Source of the DNA: a virus
Virus record (IMG/VR): IMGVR_UViG_3300001450_000148
Coordinates: 1,708 to 30,830 of that record
Length of the DNA: 29,123 nt
Direction: 5' to 3' (one strand)
The notes beneath the pieces were generated by a model. That model did no database searches and had not been told where the DNA came from. It worked only from the letters and a program-made list of their open reading frames with translations. A program made the position numbers and the translations under genes. Numbering within the stretch: the stretch's first letter is position 1; each line of letters begins with the position of its first letter. Of this stretch, positions 24,452-29,123 are shown in pieces.

Positions 24452-26982
24452 GCGAAACTTCACTTGGTACTTTAAACGACGATCAGTTATTAAGTATGGT
24501 TGTTGATAGCGCCCCAAATCCAGACGTCCCCTCATACGACGACAATTTTTTAATGAATTTGGCGCAAGAAGATTTAAACAAATCTATTGATACAAAGTCG
24601 GGCGCCCCCGCAGGCATAAGAGCGCAGGTTGCCGCCGCCCAAAATACCGACGACAAGTTGGCTACAATTAAAAAGTTTTATCCAGACGCTATTCCTGTGG
24701 AAGTTTTTGACCCAGAAAGTGGAGCGGCTAATTTTGGGCGCGGAAATTTTATAATAACAAATCCAGAGACTGGCAAATTAAGTTTGTTTGATGAAGACAT
24801 ACGCCTGTTTGGTATACCAATCCCAACGCTTGGCGACTTTGCTGACGCAGGGCCAGAAATTGCAGAAATGACTGGCGCAATCGTTGGCGGAACCTTAGCC
24901 GCTGGTGCGGCGGCTACAGCAACTGCGCCCACAGTTATTGGAACGGTTCCTGCGGCAACTGCGGCATTTATTGCTGGCGAAGGTGTCGGAAGCGCGGCGG
25001 CAAGAGAAGCATATATTGGAATCTTAGATTACTTTGGGGAAACCGAAGATAATCGCGGGGCTGGGGACAGGCTTTCTGACTTTGCAACTACAGCAACTAT
25101 TAATGCGGCGGCTGGGCCAATTGCATCAAAGGTATTTCAGGGAGTAAAAGTTGTTGCTGGTGCTCCAGTAAGATTTGCCACGCGCACAATGTCGGCGCCC
25201 GCAAAAGAAGCTTTGACTAGAATGCAAAGTGCTGGAGTAACCAACCCAACAGCGGGTCAAATTACTGGTAGCCCCTTAGCGAATCTTTTTGAGCAATATT
25301 TATCTGCGGCTCCCCCATCTGTTGCGACAATGAAGCAAAACGCCGAACAGACTTTAGTTCAAATACAAGATTCTGCGGCAAAGCTTGCTCAACAATATGG
25401 CGGCGCAAGAACAACTTCGGATGCGGCATATAAAACAATGGACGCCGCACAAGCGGCAAGATCGCGTTACGACGAAAAAGTAAACGCAATGTATAACGAG
25501 GTTGGCGAATTAATTGGTGACGTTACTTCAAGCGGATCTGCAACAAAAACTTTTGTTGATAAATATATTGCTACAAGTAAAACAGCCACTGGGTCGGCAG
25601 ACGTTGACCCAGCATTGGAGCTTGCGGCAAAGGTTTTGCGTGACGCAGGAGAAGGGCTGTTAGATTACAATCAGCTTAAAAATTTCCGAAGTAGTTTAAT
25701 GGCTACAGTTAGAAAGTCAGAGTCCCAAGGGGCTTTAAATGCCTCGGACAGAAAAGTAAAAGAGTTGATCGGATATGTTTCTAGCGACTTAGATAATCTG
25801 GTTAAAAACGCATCCAGATCGCAGATGGATCTTTTGGGCGGTCAAGCTGGGCAGAAAAACGCCAAAGATGTATTGAAACTTTACAAAGAAGCCAACTCTT
25901 TTGTTGCTGACAATATGCGTAAGGGCGGTGACATTGCTTTTATTGACAAGGTTATTAAGTCTGGGGAGCAGGAGGCGACTGGAGCATTGCGGCTGGTTCT
26001 GGGCGGCAATAAAGAGGGCGCAGAGCGCCTAGAAAAAATGCGTCGGCAATTTACCTCGGAAGAATTTAATGTCTTGTCTGGTTATATGCTCGGAAGGATG
26101 GGGCTTCCAAATGCTGGGGCCGCTGGCGCCTCGGAGATGGGGGAGCAAGCCTTTAAAGAGGGCGCCGAGACAATATTAGACGCTGGATTTTCTCCTAACA
26201 CATTTATTCGCAATTGGAATAACACTTCAAAAGAAGCAAGGGAAGCGTTATTTGGCGGCACAGAATACGAGAAATTAGCTCCCGCGCTTGACGATTTGGT
26301 TTTTACAATAGATCGAGTTGGCAAGTCAGCGAGCGACATGGCAAACCCGTCTGGAACCGCAAGGTTGTTAGGTGCCATGGGAACTTTTGGCCCGTTAGCT
26401 GGAGAGGCAGGTAGGCTTATCGGAGGCGAGGGGTTTGAGTACGGTTTGAGCGGACTTATTGCTCCGTATGCCTCTGCAAAATTAATGACAAATCCAAATT
26501 TTGTTAAGTGGCTTACAGAGGGTGTGGAGAAGGCGGCATATAATCCGCAGTCTTTTGGTCAACACATCCGCAGACTTGCCCAGATATCTGAGTTAAACCC
26601 AGACATTCGAGACGAGGTTCGCGCAGTTGTTCAGGGGCTAACGCAAGAGTCTATTGAACCAATTGAATGGCAAGATACCGAAACTTTAAAAGGGTCAGTT
26701 ACTGAGGGAATTCCAGATAACAACGAGGTATCTTTTCGGCAAGCGGTTCCAAGCTCTGTAGCAGACAAGCTGTTGCCAACCAGAGAAGAGTTAATGTCTC
26801 AGATGTCGTCAATAGATGTTCCAGATGTTGGTGCTCCAATGTTTGAGCCCCTTCCGTCTATGGGATCTGGGTCTTTTTCAGGGCAGTCGAGTATGTCCCC
26901 AACGATCCTGCCTAATGACGCGGATAGAGAGTTGGCGGCTAGGCTCCAACAGCCAAGCGCTGGGATAGCTGGTTTAATCTAA
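24448..26982 (+). CDS. Large putative DNA-ejection protein with hydrophobic segments
   Basis: An 844-residue protein. Residues 45-120 hold a conserved opening (APAGIRAQVAAAQNTDDKLA, a YPDAIPVEVFD strand, ITNPETGKLSLFDEDIRLFG). Residues 137-188 are an Ala/Gly/Thr-rich hydrophobic stretch (AEMTGAIVGGTLAAGAAATA and on to FIAGEGVGSAAAREAYIG) that could enter membranes. Both parts recall large internal virion proteins of marine podoviruses. A long helical body follows (240-720), and the C-terminus is polar and Pro/Ser-rich. Last gene of the rightward tail module; it overlaps the convergent small gene by 9 nt. Transport of DNA across the envelope is inferred. Confidence 0.72.
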   Translation: MSETSLGTLNDDQLLSMVVDSAPNPDVPSYDDNFLMNLAQEDLNKSIDTKSGAPAGIRAQVAAAQNTDDKLATIKKFYPDAIPVEVFDPESGAANFGRGNFIITNPETGKLSLFDEDIRLFGIPIPTLGDFADAGPEIAEMTGAIVGGTLAAGAAATATAPTVIGTVPAATAAFIAGEGVGSAAAREAYIGILDYFGETEDNRGAGDRLSDFATTATINAAAGPIASKVFQGVKVVAGAPVRFATRTMSAPAKEALTRMQSAGVTNPTAGQITGSPLANLFEQYLSAAPPSVATMKQNAEQTLVQIQDSAAKLAQQYGGARTTSDAAYKTMDAAQAARSRYDEKVNAMYNEVGELIGDVTSSGSATKTFVDKYIATSKTATGSADVDPALELAAKVLRDAGEGLLDYNQLKNFRSSLMATVRKSESQGALNASDRKVKELIGYVSSDLDNLVKNASRSQMDLLGGQAGQKNAKDVLKLYKEANSFVADNMRKGGDIAFIDKVIKSGEQEATGALRLVLGGNKEGAERLEKMRRQFTSEEFNVLSGYMLGRMGLPNAGAAGASEMGEQAFKEGAETILDAGFSPNTFIRNWNNTSKEAREALFGGTEYEKLAPALDDLVFTIDRVGKSASDMANPSGTARLLGAMGTFGPLAGEAGRLIGGEGFEYGLSGLIAPYASAKLMTNPNFVKWLTEGVEKAAYNPQSFGQHIRRLAQISELNPDIRDEVRAVVQGLTQESIEPIEWQDTETLKGSVTEGIPDNNEVSFRQAVPSSVADKLLPTREELMSQMSSIDVPDVGAPMFEPLPSMGSGSFSGQSSMSPTILPNDADRELAARLQQPSAGIAGLI

Positions 26983-27213
26983 ATCTTCAGAAGATTCTGA
27001 GATAGAGATCACGGCGCCATCAACCTCATAATCGAATTCATAGCCCATATATTGCTCGCCGTTGACGTTGATCACGGTGTTTCTGCTAAGTAAACGCATT
27101 AACGCCGCTTGTTGATACAACGTGAGTCGAGCAAAAAGGTCTATGACTTCGCCGCCCTCAAGCACTGGCTTGTAAGATTGCGGAAGAGACTTTTTCTTTG
27201 CAAAGTTGATCAT
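26974..27213 (-). CDS. Small hypothetical protein
   Basis: A 79-residue protein, basic at the start and acidic at the end, with LFARLTLYQQAALMRLLSRN (26-45) forming a likely helix followed by strands (GYEFDYEVDGAVISI). Its start overlaps the stop of the upstream ribbon-helix-helix gene by 4 nt (ATGA on the minus strand), so the two are translated together. Its stop overlaps the end of the converging ejection-protein gene. Function unknown. Confidence 0.68.
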   Translation of the reverse strand: MINFAKKKSLPQSYKPVLEGGEVIDLFARLTLYQQAALMRLLSRNTVINVNGEQYMGYEFDYEVDGAVISISESSEDLD

Positions 27214-27398
27214 CTAGCCACGTTCCTAGGCAAAAACAATTTGTCATGTTCGTGCTCAATTAACATTTTAAGTTGATCAATTTTAGATCGGCGCTGATCG
27301 AAACAAATCTCCGCTAGAAGATCGTATGTATGTTGATCCACCGCCAAACTTTTGCGTTGCCTATCTTGCTGGCTTTTTTCCGTTATCACTGATTCCAT
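27210..27398 (-). CDS. Likely ribbon-helix-helix DNA-binding protein
   Basis: A 62-residue protein. RKSLAVDQHTYDLLAEICFD followed by QRRSKIDQLKMLIEHE has the layout of Arc/MetJ-type ribbon-helix-helix domains: a basic N-arm, strand (about 16-20), helix A (23-33), a short turn and helix B (37-51). Such dimers bind operators as repressors. The Shine-Dalgarno is weak. It is the first gene of a two-gene leftward unit with a good promoter 28 nt upstream (27433-27461) that overlaps the start region of the divergent oxygenase gene, so it may control both. Domain call is by eye; function is inferred. Confidence 0.62.
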   Translation of the reverse strand: MESVITEKSQQDRQRKSLAVDQHTYDLLAEICFDQRRSKIDQLKMLIEHEHDKLFLPRNVAR

Positions 27399-27432
27399 TT
27401 TTTAAGGCTCTTTATGCTATATAAGTTTGTAG

Positions 27433-27461
27433 ATTGTATAGATATGTGCAACAATTTACAA
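27433..27461 (-). promoter_or_regulatory. Leftward sigma70-type promoter in divergent region
   Basis: On the minus strand TTGTAA (complement of 27456-27461), a 17-nt spacer and TACAAT (complement of 27433-27438) form a good sigma70 promoter for the 27210-27398 gene. On the plus strand TATAGAT (27437-27443) overlaps it and could be the -10 of the oxygenase gene, which would then have a very short leader. Opposing use of one site is likely. Confidence 0.6.
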
Positions 27462-27463
27462 CT

Positions 27464-28177
27464 ATGAAATATACCCTAAAAAATTATTTGCTCGGCATGA
27501 AATCTAACTGGTTCATCAATCAGCCGTTGTATCAAGCCGTTGAAGAATCGATTCCAGTCATTGCAAAATATAGAGTAAGCGAGGGGAAGGAGAACCTAGA
27601 AAAAACCCCAGCGCAAAAAATGTGCAAGAATCCGTTTCCAGACATTTATACCGTGCCACTGTTTCGTAGGGCATGGTGCAAGATGATAGTGGAAGAGATA
27701 AAAGAGATGGAGAAGCACGTAGCCTTTAAGGTGAATGACGAAGAGGATGAGCTACGGCAGATACCCGAGATCGTTTTAAAAGATCATGTGCCACAGTTAT
27801 ATGAAAGGATGTGGTTTGTGGTGCAGACGATTTTAAATCCGTTGTTTTTGAGCCTTTATCAACGTGATTGCTTTGACATATCTGCAATACAAATTGCTAA
27901 TTACAATCCAAAGGACAAGAAGGCGGGGGCGTGGCACCACGACGAATCCTCAGATATATCGGTGGTTATTCCATTGAACACTGGGGATTACATAGGAGGG
28001 GGCACAGAATTCCATAATCATGGCGTTTTAAAGCCTTTACCGTCAGGCCATGCCCTGATATTCCCTTCATTCACAAACCTCCACAGGGGGCTTCCTGTGC
28101 AGTCTGGTGACCGATATCTTCTTGTGATGTGGTTGCACGACAAAAGCCGCGCAACTCACATGGTTGAAGATCTCTAG
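27464..28177 (+). CDS. 2OG-Fe(II) dioxygenase, lysyl-hydroxylase (PLOD)-like
   Basis: A 237-residue enzyme predicted to use 2-oxoglutarate, O2 and Fe(II) to hydroxylate a substrate. The C-terminal jelly-roll carries WHHDESSDISVVIPLN with H158 and D160 as iron ligands, YIGGGTEF (176-183), the distal ligand H207 in NLHRGLPV, and R217 in SGDRYLLVMW for 2-oxoglutarate binding. Order and spacing closely resemble the catalytic end of animal procollagen lysyl hydroxylase and its giant-virus relatives. The N-terminal 120 residues are helical and not recognised. ATG at 27464 is preferred over in-frame TTG at 27434; neither has a clear Shine-Dalgarno. Substrate unknown. Confidence 0.85.
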   Translation: MKYTLKNYLLGMKSNWFINQPLYQAVEESIPVIAKYRVSEGKENLEKTPAQKMCKNPFPDIYTVPLFRRAWCKMIVEEIKEMEKHVAFKVNDEEDELRQIPEIVLKDHVPQLYERMWFVVQTILNPLFLSLYQRDCFDISAIQIANYNPKDKKAGAWHHDESSDISVVIPLNTGDYIGGGTEFHNHGVLKPLPSGHALIFPSFTNLHRGLPVQSGDRYLLVMWLHDKSRATHMVEDL

Positions 28178-28752
28178 TGACCGTACCCCCAAGCGGTTTC
28201 ATATTTTGGTGTTCCGCTCCAAGGGTAAGCACTGCTGTATGAATTCATGGTGATGTTGCCGCTACCATTGAATCTTTTTTTGATGACTTCCTCGCCAATG
28301 TATGAGCCCTTCTTGGCACAAACATAATCGGCGCCACGCTCTGATCGATCCAATATCTTAGAGACTTTACGGATCTCGATGTTGACGCCCTTCTTGGCAA
28401 CTATCTCGTAAAAATCAATGTTGGTCTGATCGTAACCCCAAGAGCAGTAATAAATGTCACCAACAACCGCCTTGGCCATGGCCTCTTTCTTATCAGCCGC
28501 CCTCTTGGCTTTGTCCTCGGCTTTCTTATCTTCCCAAGCCTTGGCATTGGCAAGAGTATCTGCCACCCAAGTATCACGCTTTTCGACAGTGGCAAACCTA
28601 TATCTGTCGGTTGCCTTAGATTTCTTACCGTAAAAACTCATAGCGCATGGGGCGTCTTTGCCGCCAAGGTACGTGTAAACAACACAATTCGCGCCGTCAA
28701 GATTGACCTCTTCGGCGCCCTCTGGTATCCAAAATTCTCTTGGTATTTTCAT
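28174..28752 (-). CDS. Hypothetical protein with GDIxYxSWGYDQTN motif
   Basis: A 192-residue protein. Residues 1-60 form a mixed fold (MKIPREFWIPEGAEEV), residues about 70-95 a Lys/Ala/Glu-rich helix, and residues 98-125 hold VVGDIYYCSWGYDQTNIDFY, a motif I recall from small proteins in phages and bacteria with no known activity. The end is Ser/Tyr/Gly-rich (MNSYSSAYPWSGTPKYETAW). AAGGAG lies about 8 nt before the ATG. It converges on the oxygenase gene with a 4-nt overlap and is second in the leftward unit driven from the right edge. Confidence 0.75.
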   Translation of the reverse strand: MKIPREFWIPEGAEEVNLDGANCVVYTYLGGKDAPCAMSFYGKKSKATDRYRFATVEKRDTWVADTLANAKAWEDKKAEDKAKRAADKKEAMAKAVVGDIYYCSWGYDQTNIDFYEIVAKKGVNIEIRKVSKILDRSERGADYVCAKKGSYIGEEVIKKRFNGSGNITMNSYSSAYPWSGTPKYETAWGYGH

Positions 28753-28764
28753 ATCTCAGTCTCC

Positions 28765-29016
28765 TTAAAAGTTTGCTATACAAGCGGCAACGACATCTTC
28801 CAGAGTGTCAACAGCCAATTCAAAAATTGCCGCCCCAGTTGCCGCGCTAATCCAAAATGCGTTACTACAAATGTCGTAGTCAAATTTTGCAACAACGGCA
28901 CCGTCCTTGCCGACGACCTTGTGAAGATCAGTTTCTGGATTCTTCGCTCGGATAAAAGTAAGGTCGCCCGCAACAAGCATTCCTAAGTTTGCCCAGTCAT
29001 TTCCGTAATTGTTCAT
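28765..29016 (-). CDS. Small acidic hypothetical protein
   Basis: An 83-residue protein, first gene of the right-hand leftward unit. MNNYGNDWANLGMLVAGDLT is followed by a strand-rich middle (KVVGKDGAVVAKFDYDI) and a hydrophobic helical end (AATGAAIFELAVDTLEDVVA). GAGGTGAG just upstream is a strong ribosome site. No family recognised. Sharing an upstream 19-nt element with the 8437-9456 cassette suggests related timing. Confidence 0.7.
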   Translation of the reverse strand: MNNYGNDWANLGMLVAGDLTFIRAKNPETDLHKVVGKDGAVVAKFDYDICSNAFWISAATGAAIFELAVDTLEDVVAACIANF

Positions 29017-29063
29017 ATCGTCTCACCTCAAGTTATTAATCAAATTTCCCTCACCACAAGTAC

Positions 29064-29123
29064 ATAATAGGTTATATCGTGTCGGTGTGCAAATTTTAAC
29101 ACACTTTTATTTAGTACAAATAA
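29064..29123 (-). promoter_or_regulatory. Leftward promoter region with 19-nt shared element (copy 2)
   Basis: On the minus strand TTGCACACCGACACGATAT (complement of 29074-29092) repeats the element at 9506-9524 with one mismatch. TATTAT (complement of 29064-29069) lies 17 nt from TTGCAC, giving a good -10 at correct spacing. TTATTTGTAC (complement of 29114-29123) is identical to the sequence upstream of copy 1, though 15 nt further away. It drives the 28174-29016 unit. Confidence 0.7.

Noticed and set aside
1-29123. tRNA, rRNA, insertion sequence or integrase/attachment-site signals
   Set aside because: None was seen on either strand. The gaps are too short for rRNA or insertion sequences and show no cloverleaf or inverted terminal repeats.

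Overview
The window is the virion-structure half of a lytic tailed-phage genome, probably a short-tailed (podovirus-type) marine phage. Supporting this are tightly packed and overlapping genes, a terminase-portal-scaffold-capsid block, an SU10/P22-type adaptor and tail-nozzle set with no sheath or long tape measure, and a series of large putative ejection proteins. From memory the gene families resemble those of uncultured marine (Mediterranean-type) podovirus contigs and phages of marine alphaproteobacteria. The host cannot be read from the sequence. No integrase, replication gene, RNA polymerase, tRNA or CRISPR array is seen.

Layout. (1) 1-311: 3' part of a GH24-type lysozyme whose C-terminus is displaced by a one-base frameshift. 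(2) 304-8383, rightward: large terminase, portal, three small genes, a GroES-like co-chaperonin, scaffold, two conserved virion-type proteins and the major capsid protein, closed by a hairpin terminator at 8403-8431 that looks able to work in both directions. (3) 8437-9456, leftward: three small genes of unknown function, driven from 9493-9540. (4) 9634-26982, rightward: the connector, tail and internal-protein module. It holds structural proteins, a gp4-like connector, an SU10-type adaptor, a Rossmann-fold protein, the tail nozzle, and five putative ejection proteins including a 1024-residue protein with two arrays of an 18-residue repeat. (5) 26974-27398, leftward: a small unknown gene and a likely ribbon-helix-helix protein. 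(6) 27464-28177, rightward: a lysyl-hydroxylase-like 2OG-Fe(II) oxygenase. (7) 28174-29016, leftward: two unknown small genes, with their promoter at the right edge.

How the parts fit. The rightward blocks would be expressed late. The portal, scaffold, capsid protein and perhaps the co-chaperonin build the prohead, terminase fills it, the adaptor and nozzle close it, and the large Ala/Gly/Gln-rich proteins are probably packaged and ejected to carry DNA across the host envelope. The leftward cassettes (3) and (7) share a 19-nt element with one mismatch just upstream, so they are probably co-regulated accessory genes. No stretch over 300 bases lacks a gene; the longest gap, 9457-9633, is a divergent promoter region.
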